A stretch of 64,000 nt of DNA from Streptomyces sp. C10-9-1 (lineage in GTDB: Bacteria > Actinomycetota > Actinomycetes > Streptomycetales > Streptomycetaceae), in the NCBI RefSeq assembly GCF_024497955.1, contig NZ_JANHKP010000019.1, positions 78,920-142,919 on the forward strand, written 5' to 3'. Position numbers and translations under genes: made by a program. Shown here in pieces: positions 37,424-45,490 of the stretch. The stretch's first letter is position 1, and every line of letters begins with the position of its first letter. The notes under the pieces were generated by a model. The model was not told the DNA's origin. It worked only from the letters and a program-made list of their open reading frames with translations, and did not search any database.

Positions 37424-38860
37424 ATGGTGATGTCGAGTGAGTTCGTACCCTTCGACAGAACGGACATCCACCAGCTGCGCGACTTCCTGCTGAATCAGCG
37501 CAGGGTCTCCGGCTGGACGCAGGAGGAACTCTCCGAACGCTCAGGGGTCAGCGTCCGGACCATCCGCAACCTGGAGACGGGCTCCAACACCAACCCGCGG
37601 CGCACGTCCGTGGCCCTGCTGCTGTCGGCGCTCGGCGCGGCACCCGCCGCGCCCTCCGAGGCCCCGGGCTGGGACGGCTCCTGCTGGCCCGCACTGCCGG
37701 ACCGGCAACCGGAGCCGCCGCACGCGCCGCAACGCGCGTCGACCCTCTCGCCCTGGCAGGGGCCCCGTCCCCAGCGCGACCCCCTGGTGGGCCGCCAGGC
37801 GGACATGCGCCATGTCCTCGCCGCCGCCCAGCGCAGCCGGCTGATCATCCTCACGGGCTCCGGCGGCGTGGGGAAGACCCGCCTCGCGCTCGCCGCGGCC
37901 GCCCGCCTGCGGCCGCTGTTCCGCGAGGGCGTCGCCGTCGCCGAGCTGCGCGACTGCCCGCCCGAACACCTCGACCCGGTCCGCACACGCGCCGAGTTGA
38001 CGCGCGTCGCACGGGAGCTCGTGGGCGAGCCGGCCACCGCCTCCGGCGACGGCGGGTCCCCCGGACGCCGGCTGGTGGTGCTCGACGGGGCCGAGCACGT
38101 CGTGCAGCAGACCGCCCGGCTGGCCCGCCGGCTGCTGGACGCCCACCCCGGGCTGCACCTCATCGTCACCTCGCGACGGGCCCTGGCCTCCGGGTCGGCC
38201 GAGACCTGGGAGGTCGAGCCCCTGCCGGTGGAGGGCCACGACGGGCAGGCCGGACGGGACGACGCCGTGCCGGGAGCGGTGGAACTGCTGCTCCGGCGCG
38301 TCCAGGCGGGGCTGCCGCTGCTGGACCTCGCCCACCACCTGCCCCAGGTGCACCGGTTGTGCCGGCTGCTCGACGGAGTGCCGCTGGCCATAGAGATCGC
38401 CGCCCAGCGCCTGCGGTCCCTGCCGCTCAGCTCGCTGCTCGACGAGCAGACCCTCTTCCACCTCCTCGACCAGGCCGACACCGGTGGTCTCAGCGCCCAC
38501 CGCACCCTCTCCGAGAGCGTGCGCTGGAGCTACGACCTCCTGCCCGACCAGCACCGCGAGCTGCTCCACGAACTGGTCGCCCTGCCCGACGGCTTCTCCC
38601 TGGAGCAGGTGCTCACCGCGCGGTCCGCCCGGCGCCTGGGGATGATGCGGGTCGCCCACCTGCTCGCCGAGCTGGCCGACGCCTCCCTGGTGCAGACCCA
38701 CCGCGAACGCCACTACACCTACCGCGTCCACGCCCTCGTCCGGCACGTGGTCGCGCAGACCACCCGTCCCGCACCGGAACTCCGGGCCGACCGGGTGCCG
38801 GTCCAGAGCCGCGCGGCGGCGAGGATCACCCGCGAGCGGCCGGTGCCCGCGGGACGCTGA
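37424..38860 (+). CDS. XRE helix-turn-helix / NB-ARC-like ATPase regulator
   Basis: A 478-aa regulator. An N-terminal Cro/C1 helix-turn-helix (SGWTQEELSERSGVSVRTIRN) is followed by an AfsR-like STAND ATPase with Walker A GSGGVGKTRLAL and Walker B-like RLVVLDGAEHV. The LDGVPLAIEIAAQRLR and helical region continue to the end. It lacks the tetratricopeptide half of full AfsR-type proteins, so it is short. ATG 37424 has AAGGGGGA 8 nt upstream; ATG 37415 lies inside that site. Such proteins are often pathway-level activators. It is followed by a strong hairpin. Confidence 0.85.
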   Translation: MVMSSEFVPFDRTDIHQLRDFLLNQRRVSGWTQEELSERSGVSVRTIRNLETGSNTNPRRTSVALLLSALGAAPAAPSEAPGWDGSCWPALPDRQPEPPHAPQRASTLSPWQGPRPQRDPLVGRQADMRHVLAAAQRSRLIILTGSGGVGKTRLALAAAARLRPLFREGVAVAELRDCPPEHLDPVRTRAELTRVARELVGEPATASGDGGSPGRRLVVLDGAEHVVQQTARLARRLLDAHPGLHLIVTSRRALASGSAETWEVEPLPVEGHDGQAGRDDAVPGAVELLLRRVQAGLPLLDLAHHLPQVHRLCRLLDGVPLAIEIAAQRLRSLPLSSLLDEQTLFHLLDQADTGGLSAHRTLSESVRWSYDLLPDQHRELLHELVALPDGFSLEQVLTARSARRLGMMRVAHLLAELADASLVQTHRERHYTYRVHALVRHVVAQTTRPAPELRADRVPVQSRAAARITRERPVPAGR

Positions 38861-38880
38861 CCCCCCGGGGCCGTCCCCGG

Positions 38881-38934
38881 GGGCGGCGAGGACGGGCGGC
38901 GGGCCGTCGGCACCGTCGCCCGTCCTCGCCGCCC
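38881..38934. terminator. Bidirectional terminator between regulator and acyl-CoA dehydrogenase
   Basis: Perfect 18-bp inverted repeat (38881-38898 with 38917-38934) with an 18-nt loop, between two converging stop codons. Confidence 0.85.
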
Positions 38935-38940
38935 GGCCGC

Positions 38941-40680
38941 TCAGTCCCGCGCCGCCGCCAGCACGGCGTCCAGCGAGAAGTGATCCGGCCCGTCGAGACG
39001 GGCGAACATCAGCTCCTCCAGCCACGGCAGCAGGCTCTCGTCCAGCTCCGCCGTCGGGTCCAGCCGCTGGAGCAGGCGCTGAAGCACCAGCACCAGCCAG
39101 CCCGCGCTGCGGGTGGTGGCCCGCTCCGCTCCGCCGCCGTGGAGCCAGGTGTAGAGGCAGGAGGCCGCGGCGTGGTGCAGGCAGTGCTCGGCCGCGGTGT
39201 CCTGCGCCTCGGTCGTGGCGGCGTCCGGCGCCTGCGCCGCGAGACGGGCGTAGAACGCCGCCCGGCGGGAGCCGAGTTCGTCCAGCACCTTCGCCAGTGC
39301 GCCGCCCACCCCGGACGGCAGGTCCCGGGCGGCGATCTCCCGGGCGCGGGCCGCCGCGGGCTCGAAGCCGCGGGTGATCTCGTCCTCCGCCGCGTTGGTC
39401 AGCCGCAGCGCCCGGCCGGAGGGCTCCCACACGGGTGCCTCCTCCGAGCGGTCGAAGAGCCGCCGCAGCACCTCGTCCCCGCCCGGCTGCGGCCGGTCGG
39501 CCACCCGTGCCACGGCGGGCAGCTGGGAGGCGACGGCGTGCAGGTTCACATGCGTGGTGCCCTCGAAGATGCTCGCGATGGCATGGTCGCGCTGCAGCTT
39601 CTGGAACGCGCCCCCGGCCACCCCCTCGCGCAGGTAGCCCCGGGCTCCCAGCACCCGGCCGCACTCCTGCACGACCTCCTCGCCGAGCGTGGGCACCAGG
39701 TACTTCACCACCGAGGACCACAGGCTCAGCCGCGAGGGCACCAGCGACAGCGACCGGGCGACCGGGAGGGTGGTGCACTCGGCGACCAGCAGGTCCAGAT
39801 GGGCACGGACCAGATGGCGGCGGATCACCGGGATCCGGTAGATCTCCTCGCCGTACAGCACCCGCTCGCGGGCGTGGCGCAGGGCGATCCGCAGCACCGA
39901 GTCCATGGTGCCCAGGGAGAGGGCCCCGATCGCGGTGCGGGTGATCTGGAGGACCGTCAGGATGGCGGTGAGTCCGGCACCCGGGCGGCCCAGCAGCGCA
40001 CCCGCCGGCACCCGCGTGCCCTTCAGGACGATGCCGCTCAGGTCGTGGCCGCGCAGGCCCACCGTGCGCACGAAGGGATGGTTCTCGAACTCGGCCGGAT
40101 CCGCCTGCTCCTTGTCGAGCAGCAGCAGCGAGGACCCCGCGTTCTCCACGGCCGCGTAGACGGTCACGAAGCGGCCCCTGGTCGCGTTGCCCACCGGCCA
40201 CTTCTCGCCCGTGAGCCGGTAGCCCTCCCCGTCCGCGACCGCCCGGGTCGTGTTGGTGCCCAGGTCGCTGCCGTGGTCCGGTTCCGAGACGGCGAAGCAG
40301 GCCAGCGCGCCGTCCAGCATCCCCTCGGCGACCCGGGACCGCTGCTCCTCGTCCCCCCACAGCCACACCGGATTGACGCCCAGCAGCGCCGATCCGAACA
40401 TCACCGACACCGTCAGGTTGCGGCGGGCCAGCGGCCGGGTGAGCAGGACCAGCTGCTCCAGGTTGCGCAGACCGCCGCCGAACGCCTCGGGCACCAGGTA
40501 GCGCGCGAAGCCCCAGGAGCGCACCAGGTCCACGGCGCCCGGCGGCAGTTCGCCGGCCTCCTCGTGGGCGACCGTCCGGGCGAAGCCGAACGGGCCGTCC
40601 GGGTCGGCCGGGTCGCCGAGGAGCCGGTCCAGCTCGGCGGCGAGGGCGTACGAGGGGCGGTCCGCCGCGGTGCCCGTCAT
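38941..40680 (-). CDS. Acyl-CoA (acyl-ACP) dehydrogenase
   Basis: A 579-aa FAD flavoprotein of the acyl-CoA dehydrogenase family (ACFAVSEPDHGSDLGTNTTR; IASIFEGTTHVN near the active site), longer than the usual 380 residues because of a C-terminal helical extension. In lipopeptide clusters such as ramoplanin, similar enzymes desaturate the fatty acyl chain on an ACP. That role fits because its ATG overlaps the ACP stop by 4 nt. The exact double-bond position cannot be read. The long frame continuing to 44151 is merely an open shadow. Confidence 0.87.
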   Translation of the reverse strand: MTGTAADRPSYALAAELDRLLGDPADPDGPFGFARTVAHEEAGELPPGAVDLVRSWGFARYLVPEAFGGGLRNLEQLVLLTRPLARRNLTVSVMFGSALLGVNPVWLWGDEEQRSRVAEGMLDGALACFAVSEPDHGSDLGTNTTRAVADGEGYRLTGEKWPVGNATRGRFVTVYAAVENAGSSLLLLDKEQADPAEFENHPFVRTVGLRGHDLSGIVLKGTRVPAGALLGRPGAGLTAILTVLQITRTAIGALSLGTMDSVLRIALRHARERVLYGEEIYRIPVIRRHLVRAHLDLLVAECTTLPVARSLSLVPSRLSLWSSVVKYLVPTLGEEVVQECGRVLGARGYLREGVAGGAFQKLQRDHAIASIFEGTTHVNLHAVASQLPAVARVADRPQPGGDEVLRRLFDRSEEAPVWEPSGRALRLTNAAEDEITRGFEPAAARAREIAARDLPSGVGGALAKVLDELGSRRAAFYARLAAQAPDAATTEAQDTAAEHCLHHAAASCLYTWLHGGGAERATTRSAGWLVLVLQRLLQRLDPTAELDESLLPWLEELMFARLDGPDHFSLDAVLAAARD

Positions 40681-41021
40681 GCCGCCGGGGCCTCGGCGCC
40701 GTAGCGGGCGAACATCGAGGACACCTCGTCCTCCTCGGCGAGCTGCGCGCGCCCCGCGGCGATCTCCTCCGCGACGAAGGCGATCACGTCGCTGACGCGC
40801 TCCAGCTTCATGGCCTCCTCGGGGGTCAGCGTCCGCAGCCCGTAGAGGTCCTCCAGGTTGTAGCCGAGCTCGGCGAGGACCAGGGAGTGGAAGCCGAGGT
40901 CGCCGATGAGGCGGTGGCCGGGCTCGACCGCGTCGAGCTTGCGCGGGGCGATCAGCCGGACCATTCCGCACACCACGGGGGAGACGGCCTCGGCGCCGAC
41001 GGCGGCAGGAGTCTGAGTCAT
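40677..41021 (-). CDS. Acyl carrier protein dedicated to the lipid chain
   Basis: A 114-aa ACP. The modified Ser46 lies in DLGFHSLVLAEL, where the usual Asp before Ser is His. That form occurs in ACPs that work with fatty acyl-AMP ligases. It is coupled to the dehydrogenase, so it likely holds the chain while it is desaturated and is then presented to the first condensation domain of NRPS A. The CTAGGT-like -10 about 10 nt before the ATG suggests a leaderless or very short leader. Confidence 0.87.
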   Translation of the reverse strand: MTQTPAAVGAEAVSPVVCGMVRLIAPRKLDAVEPGHRLIGDLGFHSLVLAELGYNLEDLYGLRTLTPEEAMKLERVSDVIAFVAEEIAAGRAQLAEEDEVSSMFARYGAEAPAA

Positions 41022-41053
41022 GCGCCGAACCTAGGGCGGTGCCGTCGGGCTTC

Positions 41054-41076
41054 CCAGGCAACCGGCCCGGCAAGCT
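41054..41076 (-). promoter_or_regulatory. Cluster motif copy 2, upstream of the ACP-dehydrogenase operon
   Basis: Read on the minus strand: CTTGCCGG, N4, GGTTGCCTGG; TTGCC cores 12 bp apart. It ends 32 nt before the ACP start. Confidence 0.75.
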
Positions 41077-41116
41077 CACGGCAACTCGGCTCCTCCCGGA
41101 GCCGGGTCGGGCCCAC

Positions 41117-41136
41117 GATGCCGCCGGGCTGCCTGG
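41117..41136 (+). promoter_or_regulatory. Cluster motif copy 3, upstream of thioesterase 1
   Basis: Plus strand: GATGCCGCCGGGCTGCCTGG with TGCC cores 11 bp apart (41119 and 41130). Back-to-back with copy 2 in the divergent gap and 33 nt from the start codon. Confidence 0.65.
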
Positions 41137-41169
41137 CCCGCCCCGGCCCGGATGGGCGAGGCTTGGGGC

Positions 41170-41946
41170 ATGAGTGCCACCGACGCCTACGCCCGGGGAG
41201 CGAGCTGGGTCAACGCCCGCTTCACCGCGGGAGCCCCGCGGCTCCGGTTGATCTGCCTGCCCCAGTCCGGGGGCGGTGCGACCGCCTTCACCGGATGGCG
41301 GCCGCACCTCCCGGAGGGAGTGGAGCTCGCCCCCGTGGAACTCCCCGGCAGGGGATCGCGGATGGCCGAGCCGGTGATGGGCGAGATCGGGCCGCTGCTC
41401 GACGCGCTCCTCGACGGGCTCCGCGGCGAACTCGGCACCCCCTACGCGCTGTTCGGCCACAGCTTCGGCGCCCTGCTCGCCTACGAGCTCGCGCTCAGGA
41501 CCGAGCGGGACAGGCTGCCGGCTCCCGCGGCCCTGTTCGTCTCCGGGTCGCGCGCCCCCCAGGTGCCGCTGGGCCGGGCCGCCGTCGCCGGGAGCGGCGA
41601 CGAGGAGCTCGCCGACTGGCTGCTGCGCACCGGCGGCCTGCCCCGGGAACTGCTGGACCACCCCGACTTCCTCCGCGAGGTCCTGCGCGCCGTCCGCGCG
41701 GACATGGCCATGGCGGAGCGGTACCACGTACCGGAGCCGGTGCCCGTCGGCTGCCCCCTGTTCGCCCTCGCCGGACGGGACGACGAGGTCAGCCCGCCCC
41801 GCGCGGTGGCCGCCTGGTCCTCCTGCACCACCGCGGTCCACCGCACCGCGCTGGTGCCCGGCGGCCACTCCTACCCCCGGACGCACCCGCGGGAGACCGT
41901 CCGCGCCGTCCGCGACGGGCTCGCCCTGGCGGGGATCGACCTCTGA
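41170..41946 (+). CDS. Type II thioesterase 1
   Basis: A 258-aa alpha/beta hydrolase. Ser98 in the GHSFG elbow, Asp in AGRDDEVSP and His in GGHSYPR make the triad; RLICLPQSGGGATAFTGW at the N-terminus is typical of the type II group. It hydrolyses stalled or wrong acyl groups from carrier proteins. I chose ATG 41170 because GGGCGAGG is correctly placed before it; ATG 41152 lacks a ribosome site. It is one of two such enzymes in the cluster. Confidence 0.9.
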   Translation: MSATDAYARGASWVNARFTAGAPRLRLICLPQSGGGATAFTGWRPHLPEGVELAPVELPGRGSRMAEPVMGEIGPLLDALLDGLRGELGTPYALFGHSFGALLAYELALRTERDRLPAPAALFVSGSRAPQVPLGRAAVAGSGDEELADWLLRTGGLPRELLDHPDFLREVLRAVRADMAMAERYHVPEPVPVGCPLFALAGRDDEVSPPRAVAAWSSCTTAVHRTALVPGGHSYPRTHPRETVRAVRDGLALAGIDL

Positions 41947-41950
41947 GCGC

Positions 41951-41983
41951 CCCCGGCGGGCCCGGCGCCCGGGCCCGCCGGGG
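41951..41983. terminator. Bidirectional terminator between thioesterase 1 and the P450 gene
   Basis: Perfect 15-bp inverted repeat (41951-41965 with 41969-41983) and a 3-nt loop between converging stops. Confidence 0.8.
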
Positions 41984-41990
41984 AGCGGGA

Positions 41991-43220
41991 TCAGCGGGCC
42001 GGGGCGAGGGCCACCGGAAGCGAGGAGAACCCGCTCAGGAAGTTCGAGTACACGTGCCGCGGCTCCCCGTCCGGACGCGCCGAGCCCACCAGCTCCCGCA
42101 GGCTCTCCAGCAGCGCGCCCAGCTCCGCACGGGCCAGGAACGCCCCGAGGCAGAAGTGCGGCCCGTGCGCGAAGGACAGGTGCTTGTTGGGCGTGCGGGC
42201 CAGGTCGAACACGTCCGGGTCGGTGAAGACGCGCTCGTCGCGGTTGCCCGACGCCAGCCACGCCACCACGACGTCCCCCTCCTCGACGAACTGGTCGTCC
42301 ACCAGCACGTCCTGCGTCGCGGTCCGGCCGCTGTGCAGGGCCGGGCTGGTCCAGCGCAGGACCTCCTCCACGGCCGGGGCGATGCCCGCGCGGCCGGAGA
42401 CCAGCGCCTGCCACTGGTCCTCGCGGTGCATCAGCGCGTGGAGCCCGCCGATCATGGCGAAGCGGGTCGTCTCGTGGCCGCCCATGATGATGCTGTAGCA
42501 GTTGAAGACGATCTCCTCGTGCGTCAGCGGGCGCCCGTCGATCTCCTTGGTCACCAGCAGGCTGACGACGTCGTCGTAGGGCTTGGCGCGCCGCTGCGCC
42601 GCCAGCTCGGAGAAGTACAGCAGCAGGCCGTTGCGGGAGGACCAGGTGGCCTCCTCGGTGGGCGCCCCGTCGGCGGAGGACAGCGCCGTGGAGGTCAGGT
42701 CGATGATGTGCTGCCGCTCCCCGGCGGGCACACCCAGCAGGTCGCAGATGGCCGCCAGCGGGATGTGGGCGGCCACGTCGGCGGCGAAGTCCACCCGGCC
42801 GCGCTCCACGGCCTCCTCGACCAGCTGCCGGGTCCCGCGCCGCACGCTCCGGACCACCACGTCCAGGGAGCGCGGGGAGAACGGCTTCAGCAGCGCGCTG
42901 CGGAGCGCCTTGTGGGGACGCCCGTCGGTGACCGCCAGCATCTGCCCGGCGGCGGAGTCGCCCCCGGCGAGCAGGGTGTCGAGCACGTTCCCGCGCTCCG
43001 AGGTGAAGGTCTCGCTGTCGTTGAGCACCGAGACGATGTCGGCGTGGCCGCTGACGACCCAGAAGCCCGGGCGGTCGGCGGTCTCCGGCTGCCAGTGCAC
43101 CGGCGACTCGCTGCGCAGCCGCCGCCACAGCGGCCCCAGGTCGTGGTCGGCGTGCAGCAGCGGGTCCGCGAGGTCCAGGGCGTCGAGCGGGCCCGGGGCG
43201 AGGGCGGGGCGGGTGTCCAT
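41991..43220 (-). CDS. Cytochrome P450
   Basis: A 409-aa bacterial P450: I-helix GGHETTRFA (oxygen-binding Thr), ExxR in EEVLRW, and haem-ligand Cys357 in FAHGPHFCLGAFLARAE. The type, with HETT, is common for NRPS-tailoring hydroxylases acting on carrier-bound amino acids, but the substrate is not visible here. It is the last gene of the minus-strand operon NRPS A-NRPS B-2-oxoglutarate oxygenase-SDR-P450. No ferredoxin gene is present in the window, so electron partners must be shared. Confidence 0.9.
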   Translation of the reverse strand: MDTRPALAPGPLDALDLADPLLHADHDLGPLWRRLRSESPVHWQPETADRPGFWVVSGHADIVSVLNDSETFTSERGNVLDTLLAGGDSAAGQMLAVTDGRPHKALRSALLKPFSPRSLDVVVRSVRRGTRQLVEEAVERGRVDFAADVAAHIPLAAICDLLGVPAGERQHIIDLTSTALSSADGAPTEEATWSSRNGLLLYFSELAAQRRAKPYDDVVSLLVTKEIDGRPLTHEEIVFNCYSIIMGGHETTRFAMIGGLHALMHREDQWQALVSGRAGIAPAVEEVLRWTSPALHSGRTATQDVLVDDQFVEEGDVVVAWLASGNRDERVFTDPDVFDLARTPNKHLSFAHGPHFCLGAFLARAELGALLESLRELVGSARPDGEPRHVYSNFLSGFSSLPVALAPAR

Positions 43221-43295
43221 GGGGCTTCCTCGGGTCGGTGGGCGGATACGGGGGGGGCGCGGTGCCCGGGCGGGGCGCGGGCACCGCGCGCGGGC

Positions 43296-44066
43296 TCAGC
43301 CCAGGGGCTTCAGCGGGCCGGGGAAGAAGGCCGTGGTCGCCCCGGCGGTCTCGGCGCCGTCGACGGTGAACTGCTGGCCGGAGACGAACGCGGCCTCCGG
43401 CGAGGCCAGGAAGTGGAACATTGCGGCGATCTCCTCCGGCAGGGCGTGCCGCCGCGCCGGGATGCGCTCGTTGACCTCCTGGAGCATCGCCTCGGTGTAC
43501 TCCGCGCGCTGCATGGGCGTGAGCACGGCACCGGGGGCGACGCACGCCGTGCGGATCAGCGGGCTCAGCTCCACGGCGAAGGTCTGGCAGAGCGAGGCGA
43601 CACCGGCCTTGCTGGCGTTGTAGTCGGCGTAGAGCGGGTATCCGCGGGAGCCGTTGACGGAGGCGGTCGCCAGGAGCACGCCCTCGCCCCGGCGCAGCAT
43701 GTGCGGCACGCTGTGGCGCCACAGGGCCAGCACGCCCATCAGGTTGACGTCCAGGGTGCGCCGCGCCTCCTCCTCGGTCAGCTCGCAGATGCCGTGCCGG
43801 ATGCTGATGCCCGCGTTGGCGACCACCACGTCCAGGCGCCCGCGTGCGGCGTGCACCCGGTCGACCTCCTCGCGCACGGCGTCCCAGTCGGCCACGTCCA
43901 CCTCCCTCCAGTGGACCGCCCCGCCCCCCTCGCGGGGGCCGTCGGGGACGCCGGGGGCGGGCGGGGCGACGTCGAGGTTCACCACGTGGTCGCCGGCGCG
44001 GGCGAACCGCTCCGCGGTGGCCTGGCCGATGCCGCTGGACGCGCCGGACACGATGACGGTGCGCAT
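43296..44066 (-). CDS. Short-chain dehydrogenase/reductase
   Basis: A 256-aa classical SDR: nucleotide-binding VSGASSGIGQAT, NAGIS, catalytic Ser in TASVNGSRG, and YNASK (Tyr/Lys). A role in oxidising a new hydroxyl or reducing a ketone on a residue is likely from its place between the oxygenase and P450 genes; this is inference. It is 75 bp from the P450 and 88 bp from the oxygenase gene in the same operon. Confidence 0.9.
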   Translation of the reverse strand: MRTVIVSGASSGIGQATAERFARAGDHVVNLDVAPPAPGVPDGPREGGGAVHWREVDVADWDAVREEVDRVHAARGRLDVVVANAGISIRHGICELTEEEARRTLDVNLMGVLALWRHSVPHMLRRGEGVLLATASVNGSRGYPLYADYNASKAGVASLCQTFAVELSPLIRTACVAPGAVLTPMQRAEYTEAMLQEVNERIPARRHALPEEIAAMFHFLASPEAAFVSGQQFTVDGAETAGATTAFFPGPLKPLG

Positions 44067-44154
44067 GGGTGCTGCCTTTCTGGGAGTGCCGCGGGGAGGC
44101 GGACCCGCCGTGAGCGGTCCGCGGGACAGTGCGGTGCGGCCCGGGCCGCACCGG

Positions 44155-45234
44155 TCAGACGACGACCCGCTGGTGCCCGAGCGCGTAACCGGTCTGGTCG
44201 CGGCGCAGGTTGCGGCTGACGGTGAGCTTCTTCAGCCAGCGGTCGCCGCCGTCGTAGCGGGGGACGAACGGCCTCCGGCCGTGGACGGCACGGTAGTTGT
44301 CCACGACGAGCAGCGAGCCGGGGCCCACCGCGACGTCCCGCTGCACCCGGTGCAGCTCCGCCATCAGGCGGTCGAGTGCCGCCTCGGCCCCGGTGTCGCC
44401 GGGGCGTACGTCCATGAAGGGGCGGTCGATGCGCAGATAGGGGTTGAACCGGTCGCCGAACAGCACCGCCGTCGGCACCGGCCGCTCTGCCATCTCGCGC
44501 AGCCGCGCGAGCGCCGGGTGCCCGGGGTCCGACTCCTCGAGCTGCCGGATGTGCTCGGTGTCGGGGCGGATGTGGAACCTGGCCTCCGCGAGGACCGAGC
44601 GGTCCTCCTCGCTCAGCCGCACCTCGCCGACCGAGGCCACGATGGTGGGCACCAGGTCGGGGTTGCGCAGCCCGAGCAGCAGCAGGTAGTCGCAGCGGTT
44701 CGGGTGGAAGCCGTCCTCGGTGTGGAACTCCAGCAGGCTGGTGCTGCCGTACCCGCTCTGCCGCTCCTCGTCGCCGCGGACGGGCAGGATGTTCTGGATG
44801 ATCCGTCCCTCCTGGAGCGTCGCCCAGCCGAACGGGTCGCCCAGAACCATCCCGCACAGCGCCAGCCACAGCTCCTGCTCCCGGGCGGTCCCCCCGCGGA
44901 TCGCCTCGCTCCAGTGCCCGGGGGTGGGCCCGAGGAGGGCGTCGTCCACGGGGAAGCCGTGCACCAGGGCCGCGGCGCTGCCCTCGGTGCGCCGGAAGGA
45001 CAGCAGGAACGCGCGCAGCCCGGCGGGCAGCAGCTCCTCGGGTGAGTGGTCCAGGTCGTAGAACTCGGCCCGGTCCGGCCGCACCCGGGTGTCCGCGAGC
45101 GCGGCGGCCGCCTGCCGGAGTGCGCGCACCTCGCCGCCGCCGAGGCGGTACTCGGCGAGTGCCGGGCCGCCCGGGGCCCCGGAGGCGGTCGCGGCCGGGC
45201 GGGCCGCGCGGGAAGCAGGAGCAGTGCTCGTCAT
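44155..45234 (-). CDS. Fe(II)/2-oxoglutarate oxygenase of the VioC/AsnO (clavaminate synthase) family
   Basis: A 359-aa mononuclear iron oxygenase. The HxE form of the metal triad is His171-Thr-Glu173 (EFHTEDGFHP) with distal His318 (NYRAVHGRRPF). Arg of DRWLKKLTVSR would bind 2-oxoglutarate. The closest characterised types hydroxylate the beta carbon of free Arg (VioC) or Asn (AsnO); sequence alone does not separate them, but the predicted basic and Asn residues of the NRPS make both plausible. ATG 45234 has GAGGA 9 nt upstream; a GTG at 45249 is possible. Confidence 0.88.
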   Translation of the reverse strand: MTSTAPASRAARPAATASGAPGGPALAEYRLGGGEVRALRQAAAALADTRVRPDRAEFYDLDHSPEELLPAGLRAFLLSFRRTEGSAAALVHGFPVDDALLGPTPGHWSEAIRGGTAREQELWLALCGMVLGDPFGWATLQEGRIIQNILPVRGDEERQSGYGSTSLLEFHTEDGFHPNRCDYLLLLGLRNPDLVPTIVASVGEVRLSEEDRSVLAEARFHIRPDTEHIRQLEESDPGHPALARLREMAERPVPTAVLFGDRFNPYLRIDRPFMDVRPGDTGAEAALDRLMAELHRVQRDVAVGPGSLLVVDNYRAVHGRRPFVPRYDGGDRWLKKLTVSRNLRRDQTGYALGHQRVVV

Positions 45235-45327
45235 GTCGGTGGTCCTCACCAGGTCGTGACCGCTCGGGTCGTCGGGCGTTCGGTCCTGTGCGGTCCGCGC
45301 AGCGGGTGCCGGGCCGCGTGTCGGTAC

Positions 45328-45372
45328 CCCCTGGACCGGCCGAGCAGGGTCCCGGCCTTCCTGGTCCAGGGG
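45328..45372 (-). other. 10-bp stem hairpin inside the NRPS operon
   Basis: Inverted repeat CCCCTGGACC/GGTCCAGGGG (45328-45337 with 45363-45372) in the 256-bp gap between NRPS B and the oxygenase gene. It could be a partial terminator or RNA-processing site that lowers expression of the tailoring genes. The rest of the gap shows nothing. Confidence 0.4.
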
Positions 45373-45490
45373 CGGTGCGGTGGTGCGGGTCCCGCACCAG
45401 CGTGCGGGCGTGCGTGCGGGGTGTTCTGTTCTCGGGGGAGCGGTGGTGCGGGCGGGCCGGAGCGGCGCCCGGCCCGCCCGCCGGGGCGGC

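Noticed and set aside
37047..37424. A 125-codon minus-strand frame in the regulator's upstream gap
   Set aside because: No ribosome site, no domain and no coding-type base pattern; the region is AT-richer than any gene here.
38941..44151. A single minus-strand frame of 1736 codons spanning five genes
   Set aside because: It is open only because stop codons are rare at this G+C; it is the acyl-CoA dehydrogenase frame running on through the ACP, thioesterase, P450 and SDR genes, which have clear domains in other frames.
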